Assembly: GCA_003427395.1 (NCBI GenBank)
Contig: BFEA01000130.1
Coordinates: forward strand, 2,461,742 to 2,481,874
Origin: Chara braunii
Taxonomy: Eukaryota > Streptophyta > Charophyceae > Charales > Characeae
Direction of reading: 5' to 3'
DNA length: 20,133 bases
In this document: positions 1 through 10,500 of the stretch, one piece after another
How the letters are laid out: each line of letters starts with the position of its first letter
How positions within the stretch are numbered: position 1 is the stretch's first letter
Program-made: the position numbers and the translations under genes
Notes under the pieces: model-generated
Told to the model about the DNA's origin: nothing
The model's input: the letters and a program-made list of their open reading frames with translations, nothing else
Database searches by the model: none

Positions 1-132
1 ACGGGTACAACTTGTCATATGCAGCACCGACACCCAAGAGAGAGAGAGAGAGAGAGAGGGTCCTGTGTTTCATGTACGGGTACAACTTTCCATATGCAGC
101 ACCGGCACCCAAGAGAGAGAGAGAGAGAGAGC

Positions 133-210
<78 letters not shown>
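1..210. repeat. Duplicated unit with GA microsatellite
   Basis: A unit of about 50 bp, beginning CGGGTACAACTT and containing CATATGCAGCACC before a CACCCAAGAGAG run, occurs twice with a 76-bp offset, near 2 and 78. Each copy runs into a (GA)n tract. The second tract spans about 112-209 and is broken only by GCGAGGGA near 131-138. The arginine/glutamate and serine/leucine dipeptide frames across it are microsatellite translations, not genes. Confidence 0.9.
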
Positions 211-798
211 AACTGTCACAAGGATACGAGGCCACGACTTCATTTTCACTTCCCTGTTTTGATTGCCTGCAGTTCCCGTGCTTGCTTTACCCTCCTCCTC
301 TCTCATTCCATAAGGTTGTCACTCGGGTTGCAATGCTTGCTTACACACAAGAGGTCCAAGACCCACTCTCTATGAATCGAACCTATGACCTGCCACCAAA
401 GAGGCGGATCACCAAACGAATAGGTAGAGTGATGGGACGAAAGTAACACCCCTTGTGGGGCATTTCACCTCACCCCAGCGTGGATGTTATTCCATGACCC
501 TGAGTACCCAATGACAATGCAAAATCCAAGAAGGTCACATCTCACAGGCAGACAACCAAGACATTTGATGGCAAAAGGCTCGCAGAAGTACACCACCGGC
601 AAGATCGCCAATAACATCGCAAAAGATCGCACCATTTTGAGCCAATCAAGTAACTGAATAAACAGAAAGATATTCAGAAAGACAAAAGGACGGGGATGAA
701 GAAAACATGCAAATGGAAAGACGGAAAATTCAGGAGAGCAAAGATGGAACTCNATCAACAGGTAAGACTCAGAAACAGTTCAAAAATCAGTAGTCTCC
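210..798. other. Stretch without recognised gene
   Basis: No conserved protein, RNA gene or mobile element was recognised here. It lies 3' of ZPR1, which is on the minus strand, so the proximal part may hold that gene's 3' UTR and flank. I saw no AATAAA signal on the minus strand. Open frames are short and unlike known proteins. Confidence 0.5.
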
Positions 799-1003
799 AG
801 TTTTCCTTGCTGTAGACATTTCCATCAACTATACAAGTACAAAACTCGTTTTCGAAAAACTGCCGTGTCCTCTGATGGATGTGGAATTCACATGGATGGT
901 CCAAATCAATCCCCACTTTCCCTTGCTGGCATTCCCGTCGACTATACAAGTACAAACTCAGTGGAAAAACTGTCCTCCCATATCCAATTTCACATGGATG
1001 GTA
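798..1003. repeat. Diverged tandem repeat 3' of ZPR1
   Basis: Two related segments, about 800-900 and 917-1003, share CTTGCTG, CGACTATACAAGTACAAA (CAACTATACAAGTACAAA in the first), GAAAAACTG and TTCACATGGATGG in the same order with small indels. This looks like an old duplication of about 100 bp just downstream of the ZPR1 stop codon. No protein is recognised in it. Confidence 0.7.
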
Positions 1004-1101
1004 CTACAGCCCTAGCCTAATCATAGCGGTCACACAACTCTTGCCAGCTGAAAGAATCCCAGACAGGAAACAAAATTCTTGGTGGAAATCAAAACTCCCA
1101 G

Positions 1102-2685
1102 TTACTCTTTGCTACTATGGTATGCAGCATCTGCTACGCTTGTGTCCATCTCCGTAAGCCCCAGTTCCTCATTCTGTTCGTAAGTCCTTTCGAATTCCTC
1201 GATCTTCAGCCGCTTGTCGTCCGCCATGACATCCGTAACAGGCGCTATAAATGAGTTAGCAAGTGGATCGTCAAGGATCAACGTCCATGGCATCTTAGCT
1301 AATGTCAAAAGATCGCGCAGCCTCCTATCAAAATCCACCCATCTCTGCTTCTGTGACTCCTGCGCGCTGTCCCCAAAGCCAAATCCATGCACACTCTTCA
1401 AGCGTTCACTGATCTGTGTCAAAAGCCCCTCGACTGTCGTCACAAGACCGCCAAGTGTCCCTGGAGACAGTTCCAATTCCAATTCTGGTATCTGGACACC
1501 NGCTGTGTCGGACTTTATGACATCGCGCTTCAGGTCTNCTTCATCCTCTATTCTCACTGTGATTGTTCTCCCCTTCTCTGGGATGGCACCACCNGGTTTC
1601 AACTCGGAGTTNCGGTAACCACATGCNTCACAGGTGGATGCCATGACAATGACCTNCTTGAAGTAAGGGATGTTAGTGACAAACATCCGTGTCTCACATG
1701 GGACCGCACAAGCTCCGCATGTGGAAGGAAACACCATGACCTCTTCGGGTGCTGAGTATTTGCAGATGGCAGCAAACATGTCCTCGCTAGTGGCCTGAGC
1801 AATCGCANGATTTGCAGCGACAGCACCGACGGCTCCATGTGGTCGGCGCGTTCCTGCAGGCACATACTTCGTCATTGCAGCAGTGCTGCCTGCAACACCN
1901 CCACTCTCTGCGCCNGCAGCACCACCNCCAACACCTTCGGTGCCATCCCTGTTCGACATGGNGCAGACCTGCTCNGCCTCCAACCCAAAGGCGCCTCCTT
2001 GCTCGCCGGACACCGTATCGTCTGTCAAGAACCCAAGCGCCCGAGTCTGCTCTTTCGAGCGCTCGTAGTGCGTAACCGACATCGAGGGATCTTTCGCNGG
2101 CGCTCNAGGATTTTCAATAAAGCTATTTCCAGCAGGGTCATCAAGGATCACTGTGAACGCAGACTTGCCTTGTACACAAGCNTCTAACTTTCCTAAGAAT
2201 GCATCGATTGCGTCGGCAACCGCNGGGTCGATTTTCCGCCGCTCATCCTGCGACTCACGGAGTCCATCGCCTGCCCTCCTGAGAATTCCTTCAACCGTCG
2301 ACAGGCTGCCTTTCTGTGACGCTGGCGGTACTTCAAACTCCAACTCAGGGATGTAAATGGCTGCAGAGTCAGACTTCACCACTTGCCTATTCATGTCCTC
2401 TTCAAACGAAGCGCCCGGCGAAATGGCAAGCTTGTACTGGCACCCATGTGGCTGGAGCTGGCCTGCAAACTGGATCTCGTTATTCCTCTCGCCGCAGTGG
2501 GGGCATTCAAAGGCCATCAGAACGACTTCTCTGAAGTGGGGAATCTTTGTCATAAGCACTTGTGTGGTGCCGTTTTCTTCGCATCGCATGCACAAGCTCT
2601 CAAGCGTATGCAATGGGGTAGCAATCTGCTCGCTGTCTTGTTCCTTGCTGGCATCATCCTGGGTAACAACAAAGCCAAACCGCAT
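1102..2685 (-). CDS. ZPR1: ZPR1 zinc-finger protein
   Basis: This gene encodes ZPR1, a conserved eukaryotic zinc-finger protein known in other organisms as a chaperone for eEF1A folding; it also shuttles between cytoplasm and nucleus. Two ZPR1 modules are visible. Finger 1 is C32-X2-C35 with C61-X2-C64 (key stretch CMRCEENGTT then ECPHCGERNNE). Finger 2 is C323-X2-C326 with C352-X2-C355. Each is followed by its beta/helical domain with hallmark segments such as LDDPAGNSFIENP in module 1 and LILDDPLANSFIAPVTD in module 2. The protein ends NEELGLTEMDTSVADAAY, as plant ZPR1 does. With ATG at 2685 it has 527 residues, slightly longer than plant homologues because of a Gly/Ala-rich linker between modules. 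I chose this ATG because it has A at -3 and places about 31 residues before finger 1. An in-frame ATG at 2763 would add a hydrophobic stretch unlike the family. A CAG at 2661-2659 could instead be a splice acceptor, in which case the true start lies upstream. About 16 ambiguous bases fall inside the gene; several are silent third positions. Confidence 0.93.
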   Translation of the reverse strand: MRFGFVVTQDDASKEQDSEQIATPLHTLESLCMRCEENGTTQVLMTKIPHFREVVLMAFECPHCGERNNEIQFAGQLQPHGCQYKLAISPGASFEEDMNRQVVKSDSAAIYIPELEFEVPPASQKGSLSTVEGILRRAGDGLRESQDERRKIDXAVADAIDAFLGKLXACVQGKSAFTVILDDPAGNSFIENPXAXAKDPSMSVTHYERSKEQTRALGFLTDDTVSGEQGGAFGLEXEQVCXMSNRDGTEGVXGGAXGAESXGVAGSTAAMTKYVPAGTRRPHGAVGAVAANXAIAQATSEDMFAAICKYSAPEEVMVFPSTCGACAVPCETRMFVTNIPYFKXVIVMASTCXACGYXNSELKXGGAIPEKGRTITVRIEDEXDLKRDVIKSDTXGVQIPELELELSPGTLGGLVTTVEGLLTQISERLKSVHGFGFGDSAQESQKQRWVDFDRRLRDLLTLAKMPWTLILDDPLANSFIAPVTDVMADDKRLKIEEFERTYEQNEELGLTEMDTSVADAAYHSSKE

Positions 2686-3492
2686 AATTGCATCAAGGAA
2701 AAACGAAGAAAAGATAATGAAGATCGCAATGATAGGAGAGAACAAAGGCAAACAACAATACAAACGCTATGCGGCACGTGCAAAGAGACCAAGCTGTGCA
2801 AGAAGCAATGAGAGAGAGGGAGAAGCGTTGTTCCCAAGATACTGTGATGGTCGGGTTTGCTGAGTGTTTTGATGACAGTTCTATTGCTGATCAATAATCC
2901 TTTTTAACCACTGGTAATATGTCTTATGGCTATCCAATCATAGATAGTTTGACCAACTTCTATAAAATCTCTCTTGTTTGGTACTGCCAGCAGGGCCCAG
3001 CACCATTTTGATGTTTTTCGATTATACCAAAAAAAATACATTTATTGCTTTGGAATCTATCTTTGTTGTTAATCCTACTCTGTACTTGTTGGAAGCAGTA
3101 TCCTCCTAGAAAAAAAAAGACTGCTCTTCTATCCTCCGCATTTGTCATCAAAGATTCCTTCAATGAACAGCCAACCTCGTCTTCCCAACACTGTCACCCT
3201 GCAATCTCGTATTAGCTAATGCCAACAGTCAAATTTCAAGGAAATCTGCAAAAACGGCGAACTCACTTTCCAGACGATCCATGACTTTAACTCCTACTCA
3301 GCAGTTCCACAGAAAAAGGCGATCATAACTGCTGAGTAGCGGTAATAACTGCTGAGTAACAGCTGTCTGCATATACTATATCAGATGACTTCGGACGTCA
3401 AACTGACTGGACTACAGCTACTATCTCTTAAAAGGCTTCTACTATCATGTTCCAGGTTCAACACACAATGTAGACCGGATAGGAGTCCATAC
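2686..3492 (-). promoter_or_regulatory. Spacer upstream of ZPR1, downstream of AlaRS exon
   Basis: Read on the minus strand, the last 150 bases before the ZPR1 ATG are pyrimidine-rich, as expected of a plant 5' UTR or leader. I found no clear TATA box on that strand. An AATAAA reads on the minus strand at 3046-3041 and is followed by a U-rich run; it could end a transcript arriving from the AlaRS exon, though such a hexamer is common by chance in AT-rich DNA. No AlaRS C-terminal exon is recognisable in this interval. Confidence 0.4.
3294..3359. repeat. 13-bp perfect inverted repeat with third copy
   Basis: CTACTCAGCAGTT (3294-3306) is the exact reverse complement of AACTGCTGAGTAG (3327-3339), with a 20-nt loop. 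A further direct copy, AACTGCTGAGTA, sits at 3347-3358. The shared core TGCTGAGT resembles an extended bZIP half-site. It lies about 610-670 bp upstream of the ZPR1 ATG. Confidence 0.75.
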
Positions 3493-3588
3493 CTTAACCC
3501 TGGCAGTCCTCAACATTTCTCTAGACTCTTCCATTGCCTTCTCATATCCTGCCACGTCGACAGTCAAGCCCCTCTCTTCTGCCATGAG
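3493..3588 (-). CDS. ALATS: AlaRS exon h (32 codons), last recognised exon
   Basis: The exon encodes [20 protein letters not shown], then [12 protein letters not shown], ending in phase 0 at AAG|GTATGG. It corresponds to the helical region just before the editing domain. No downstream AlaRS exon is seen on this strand between 3492 and 1. If the intron were retained, translation would stop at about 3447-3445. Confidence 0.93.
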
Positions 3589-4518
3589 CTGCACAACAAT
3601 ACACAGCCAGTCAGCACCATCAGGCAATGGCAAAAGGCATACAAATAGAACCGAGGCAGTTCTGACAGTCCTAGTTTACCAGGCAAATTTGTCATATGAC
3701 CCTGCAGGCCTCCATATTGCCTCCTCCTGGCGGTCTCGCCTCCAAATGCTTCACAAAAAGGCCACAGGATACCACAGACTAGTAGGTAGGTAACATGTGA
3801 CCACTGACTCACTGGACAGTGGTGAGACCAGCAACATATTCTTTCCACCTGGGTACTCGTAGGCATACTTGCATTCAAATTTGGATCATTCAATTTTCAC
3901 ATCCAACCGTGGACAGTGGTGGAATTCACAACATATTTTTTCCCATCAGAGTCCTGGTAGGCCTGCTTGCGTTTGATTTTTGCTTCCAACCGAAAGGACC
4001 CACAAAATTGCACTGAACCTTACCTGGGTCAAATCTACNGGGAAGCCAAACGTATCCCACAGCACAAACGCATCCTGCAAAGTGACANAGACAACACACC
4101 NATGTCTGTCAAATTCTTTGCAATTCATGGCCCCCCATATTACCCATTGATTTTTCCCAATTTCATGAATGATTCTGCAATGCTGAATGATTGCAATATT
4201 CATGCTCAAGTCCTTCGCAAGTGGCAGAAATGGTCCAAATTAAAAAATAATGCGTTCAACATTGCACTAAGGAGAGATCACAAGTCCGACAGGTTCATCT
4301 GACTTTGTAACACTTTGCGAGGCAAAGAAAAAGTGATCTAGGGAAGCACAGCCCCGAGTCCTGACCCAGAGCCAAGCCACATACTAACATTGTTGTGTTG
4401 TTTCAACCACAGGATCAGATCAAACCATACTTGCGGCGCGTAGGTGAAGTGCGCTGCGCAGTATGCTGCACGGTGCGCGGTGCGCTAATCCGAGGTAAGC
4501 CGTGGTGTGTATACACGC

Positions 4519-4576
<58 letters not shown>

Positions 4577-7500
4577 ACAGAGCCCTTTCAAATTATTCAG
4601 ACAACCCCTGCCGGTACTTCAAAAGGTCCCTGCCAAAAATTGGCAAGTGTCCCTTCGGCTGGAACGGGGTGTCACTGGACTCAGTAGTAATATGGCAGTA
4701 GGCCAGCTACTTATGGTGTAGGTTCGATTTCAGGTCTGTGTTTCAGCAGTTATGGGTTACTGACTTACTAACTCGGCATGTGATTTTGAGGGCTTCACTC
4801 CACTCCTCACCAAATGTGCAAAACTAGAATCAATCTTCTGCTAGAAACTGGAACCATACGCGGCCATATGTTATTCTTTTCTGCAAGTGCTGGTGAGTGG
4901 AGCCAGGCCCTTAGGGCCACTGCAGGCAAGTGAGAAAGGAAAAACAAAAAAAAGAGACAGCTACTGTATGTGCAAAACTAGAATGAATCTTCTCCTAGAA
5001 ACTGGATCCATACAAGCCACATCCGTTTTTCTTTTCTGCAAGCGCTGATGAGTGGAGCGAGGCCAAGAGGAAACGAGACAACTACTGGAGTGTTTGTGGT
5101 AAATTCGTAATCCATAACTCTTGGAACACAGACCTGAATCCGAATCTGGGATATATTGCTGGCCTACTCGTGGTCTTCAAGCAGTCCAATGAACGTCCTT
5201 CCGAATGTTATGGAAACCCTGCTAATTGCTTGCAGGGTACTTTTTGGAAAGGAGAATCAAACCAATGAGAAGTACAATGAGGCCCCAAAATATTCTTTGT
5301 GTACTTACCCTTCTTAAAAGGGAGGGACACATGGGTACGACGACCTACCCCTTCTGATTTTTTTTGTTTATTATTTTCTAAATGCGCTGCATCACGTGTG
5401 TGCGCACGTGTGCGCGTGTGCGCTGCGGCGCATGTGCGCAACCTGCGCGGACGTGATGCATCACAAGTATGGATCAAACGCCTTGCACCGCAGAGATCAA
5501 TTCAACCGACAAAAAACGCAAAACACCGTATAATATGGAGTACAAAGGAAATGTTCAAACCAAAATATTCTCCAGAATCTCCATCGTCTATCTTTGCCAT
5601 CTCAACAAGTCATATTTGGCTATAACACGACCGTTGACATTTCAAGGCTAAGTAGGGTTCAAGCCATATGAGGGTATGAACGCCATACATGGATCAGATT
5701 AATTGCCATATGAGGGTATGAACGCCATACATGGATCAGATAAATTGCCTTCCATGGTAAAAACCCTGCCTGAGGGTGGGATTTCAGCCCCCAGGCACAC
5801 TTGCATTCACAGACCGCCCAAGACCCACCCACAGGATCAAGGCTGGAGTGCAGAACAGACTGCCTTAAAGCTAACCCATTCCAGGCCGACCCCCCCCGCC
5901 CCCCCCCCGAAAGAGACCCACCCGCATCGCACCACCCTGTCACTCAAAAAAATTGCATAATTTGTCTGACCACCGTTGAGCCCTCACTAATAACGGTACC
6001 CCAACAACCGCACATCGCGATTGCATTTCCAATATTAGTTGAAGTTCATCCAGCCTGGTTCAGTCTTCAACCCTTCAAACCGCTGGCCCTCATCCACCTG
6101 ACATATATTCCTTGACATAATATATATTCTTAACTTCATTTGTGGTGACATCTACTTCTATCAGAATCCAAACTTTCCAAGAACAATTGCTTCTCCTTAC
6201 AAGGTCTTACTTCACTTGTGAAAACGGTGCACTTTCCAGACCTTACATTGAAACACTGAGCCAGCCTTTGCATTGCAGTCAAAAGAGACGTGGAAGAAAT
6301 ACCCAATTCTTTAGGACTAAAAAACACTGAATGCCTAGACCTTGCCTGGAACAGAGCCATCCTGTGGATTACAATCCTGGAACAGAGCCATCACGTGGAT
6401 TACAATCAACCGACACGTAGAAGAGATACTGAAGAAAGTAGCGTTGGAGAACGATTCTTTGAGGGAGATAAGACAACTGCAACTGCCTACCTGACCGCTT
6501 AATTTCCCATCCTTGACCTCCTTCACTGCCTTGTTGAATCTGTCAATACCCTGTTTTGACGAGCAGCAAGAAAATCAATCATCAATGTTAGTATTCCACA
6601 ACGCTCTTCTTCTTGGTTCTCTCTAAAATCGGGTGTGGTACACCCCCAACCACCAGCCTCAGTCCGCAGCCAAACAATGAACACAACAAGTACAAAAAAC
6701 ATTGGAGATAGACTAGCAAACTCCAGAAGAACAAGCAGAGGCATGCTCCCTCGAAAGCAGAGGCATGCTCCCTCGAAAGCAGAGGCTGAACTCTTTACGA
6801 CAACCCTGCAACTCTGAACTCCAAGAGGTCAGCTTCCAACTCTGAACTCCAAGAGGTCCGCTTCCTCGTCACACAGAAAAAAAAATTGCCCATCAGCACA
6901 CCAAGGAAAACACATATCCACTAAAAGCCTGAGACGCCTACCAATTTGGAAAGAGAAATCTTCACAGACGTAGAATATACGAAATCAGCCCTCACTCTGC
7001 TAATGCACGATAAACAACAGCAAATCCAAATCAACTGCATTTACGCTACCATCACGTCGACCTCCTTAATGACAAGAGAGAAGACACATCGATTAAGAAA
7101 AGTGAACCGAGAATCTGACCTTCAGAAGAGTCCTTCCAAAACTTGACTCTTCTTCGGCAATAATACTCTTGATCTTGGACTCCTGCTTCACCAATTCTGG
7201 GAAAATTTCACCCATGGTTTCCACAACAGTGGGCACCAGGCTGGGGGGGTGGGGGGAGAGACGGAAACAAAACGCCAAAAGATAACGCAGTGCAACTCCA
7301 TGAGCACCTTCAGATGCCAGACCAATTACAGAAGACAAAAGTCAATATAAAACCTAGATCCGTGTTTCTTTCAGTTTTCACTCGAACCTAACTGAGCTCC
7401 AAAACATCTACAGATGAAGCAGCTAACCTTCTTCCCCCTGAATACAATGTACGGTCAGACCATACTTTGTATTCCGGGGAAGAAGGTAGTCTCTCATCCG

Positions 7501-10500
7501 ACTATGCTGCCCTTCCCACAAAGTAACCAGTGTTCATGAATGCTACCTACACCCTCAGCGACCCAACATACAAAGTCCCTCCTCATCATGCCAGGAGCCA
7601 AGGAGGGAGAAATCACATCCCCAAAGGGAATTATATGTTTCCCAGTAACTGTCTCAAGGGCCCGGGAACACTTACATAGACGTCTACTGCCACATTCAGA
7701 TCCCTCTCATCACAGCGGCTCACCAAAACTGGTTAAATAGCACCATCCACTTCCCAGATGAGTCAACACAACTAGTAGGGATGTTGGCACTTGCATCATT
7801 CAGCTGAGAATGACGTGACCCAAATGCTAGGGATAACATTCCATCCAAAATGCAAGTGCCAAAACTTTCCGGTTATAACCTCAGGCACAGAAAGAGCTGT
7901 CTGGATAGNAAANGTTGTGTAAAAGAGCCACAGTAACTGTCCTAGAATCTNANACGGGNGCACTCCCTCCAGTCCCCCAAAGCNGNACCNCATTAGATAG
8001 TTACATACCTGCTGAANAACCCTTCCGGAGCTTTGAGCACTTCCCTCCCATATCGAACTGCTCTTCTCAAAATTCTTCGAAGAACATATTCTCTACCCAG
8101 ATTACCTGAACGTCAAAACATGCCAGTCACAACAATCCAATCAATCACNCTTTGCCGTTCTCATACTCACAGATGACGAATCACATNCGCAGACAACCCT
8201 GCATCCATCCACACACNCACAGTANGCAGTGAGGAAGAGCCTATATCACCTCATAATCAGAAGCTACTATTTCGACCCTACTGTATACAATTGAAAGCAA
8301 AAGGAAGAAACGAAGATCACAACTACAGCAAATCAGTTGGCAAACACTTCCATTAAATGATTGTTTCCCGAATTCCCGAACCTCACAGACACAGGTTTCC
8401 TCTTTCGCTGTTCGTCTACTTCACCGTACTCCACAAAACAACTTGGAAGGAATGGAGGGGCAATACAAGTGCAAGCAAAATGAGTAAATCTCACCTGGTC
8501 GTGATCCATCTGCAATTGCGAAGGACAGAGTCCGTATGTGATCGGCAACCACTCGATATGCCATATCAACATTGCCAACGTCTTCCTCACCCAACTTCCC
8601 CTCGTAAGGACGAGCACCTGTGACCTGTGGACATACCAGCAATAGACAGGGACCAGTTAAAAGTTGAAACTGCACTGCAATTGCCACGTTCTTTTCTGGG
8701 ATGGTCTATACTGGTTTTCGACTTTCTTTCACCATCACCACACCAGATCACAAAAGAAAAGGCCATCCCACACCCCAAGGCACCCACCATCAAACTTAAC
8801 AGGTGCGGAATTATAGATATATGCTAATCACTACCTCCAGCTAAACAGCGACAATGGAGTCTACACCACCAGTGCACGCCCCCCCCCTGCAAAACTCGCA
8901 ACCGTATACACACTGCAAATTGAAGGGCTCGGCCTATTCAAACCAAGAGGGGTACTGTCGGAGTGCAAAAATTCGAGTACCCCAGTCTGCCAATCTTTCT
9001 TTCTAATTTCCCGTGTTAAAAAAAATTCTGAAAAAAAAAAACAAATCACGGATGTACGTTGCCTTCCACTACATAAAGTGAAACACGAAAATCCAAAAAA
9101 AAACAAAACCGGTTTCAACAATCAGGGCTGCTGCGCGGATGCATGTGTGCTGGGATCTTGGCCAACGCTGGCACTTGCGGGCATGCTGCGCGGATGCATG
9201 TGTGCTGCGCTGTGCAAGGCAGTGCTGCGCTAAAGAGCAAGCAGGCCAGCGCTAGGCGGTAGGGAGCTGCCTGCATTGAGGGCACTGGCGGCCATAGCCT
9301 GGGCCGCATGAGGGTGCAGGGGAGGTGAGGGCGAAGGTGGTACTTCGGAGGTGAAGGGCGCTGTGTGAGTAACAAGGGAGAGTGTGGGGAAGATGACACG
9401 TACCTGGTGATGGTGGAGGTCGGCATTGGTGTTGACATCATACCTCGTTGGTAGTACCTCGTTGGTAGTCAAGTTGTCTGGTTGCTTTTCATTGCTGTAG
9501 TTGTAGGATAGCTGTAGAGTAGATAGGGCGCCTGGCGCCATTCACAAGAGAGAGCTACATTTGGTTTATGCTGTTGGTGTTGCCCTGTTGGGCATGGACA
9601 TTGACTCACGATTCTTCTGTATCATTCTCAATTGGATGGTTACNAGAGAGCTACATTTGGTTTATGCTGTTGGTGTTGCCCTGTTGGGCATGGACATTGA
9701 CTCACGATTCTTCTGTATCATTCTCAATTGGATGGTTACCCGGTTCCATGTGCTATCTGCTTTGGCTTTGACTACTTGGACTTCAGTGTGATTTTGCATT
9801 CTGGATTTCTGTGCTTAGTCCATACTCGTGTTCCTTGCAATTTGGTATTGGAGCTGGTTTGATCGCCACTTACCTTTGGCATGCTGGCGTTACACAGACT
9901 TGGTGTGTTGGCGATGCTTCTTCGCAGTGGGTACTTGTGACGTCAGGCTACTATAGGTGCACGCCCTGGGTAGAGAGGGGTGCACCGGCAGGCTATTGAC
10001 GGCATTATTAGCCATGGGATACAGCAGAATGTTTGATTGGTGATGAGAGCATGCTGATGTGACATTGGACTAAGGTGGCACTGCATTGCGTTGTGGGTGG
10101 TACCNAGGTCATGACCGGTCATCAAATGCAACATCAGCTCAATTGGTGAGAAATCTGTGGTTGGGGGCAGCTATCTCCAGGTACATTGTTCCCTTACCTT
10201 ATCTACTCTCTCAATCTCTTCTTACCGTGAGGAAGTGAGTCCAACTTGAGAGTCCTCTCTTTTGGTGAGGTGTCGTGAGCGCGCTACCTTGAGAGACGAC
10301 AATCTTCCCGGATGCATCTGGAAGGAGAAAGGGCGGTCGAAGCACTTGGGTCACAGTCACCATGCCAACCCACAGGGAGTAGTGCACGCACGTGATGGCT
10401 GCTGTCCTGTTTGGCACTTGCTACGCTGATAGAAGTTCCTCCGGGTGTGCCAGCCCATGACAGACGCTTACCAGACCCTCTATAAACATTTCTGGTTGGG

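Larger units (their letters stand above)
4075..6490 (-). other. AlaRS intron of 2.4 kb, repeat-rich
   Basis: The intron between exons f and g holds a GA microsatellite (4520-4575), a diverged 95-bp repeat pair (4815-5065), a GC-rich alternating purine-pyrimidine inverted repeat (5388-5460), a 42-bp tandem repeat (5663-5746), a cytosine run near 5890-5908 and a 31-bp tandem repeat (6345-6406). No gene was recognised in it. Confidence 0.8.

Noticed and set aside
12-446. Open frames rich in Arg-Glu or Ser-Leu across the GA tract
   Set aside because: They are translations of a dinucleotide repeat with no conserved flank. The same pattern recurs at 4395-4721 and 19171-19471.
2686-2763. Longer ZPR1 start adding 26 hydrophobic residues
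   Set aside because: The added stretch looks like a pyrimidine-rich leader or intron, and ZPR1 proteins have no membrane anchor.
8949-8983. 8-bp inverted repeat GGGGTACT/AGTACCCC near the left LTR
   Set aside because: It is short, isolated in the intron and could easily occur by chance. It does not coincide with the element boundary.
9561-9791. Peptide repeat [19 protein letters not shown] in tandem
   Set aside because: It is produced by the 96-bp DNA duplication in the LTR. The 3' LTR does not keep an equivalent protein.
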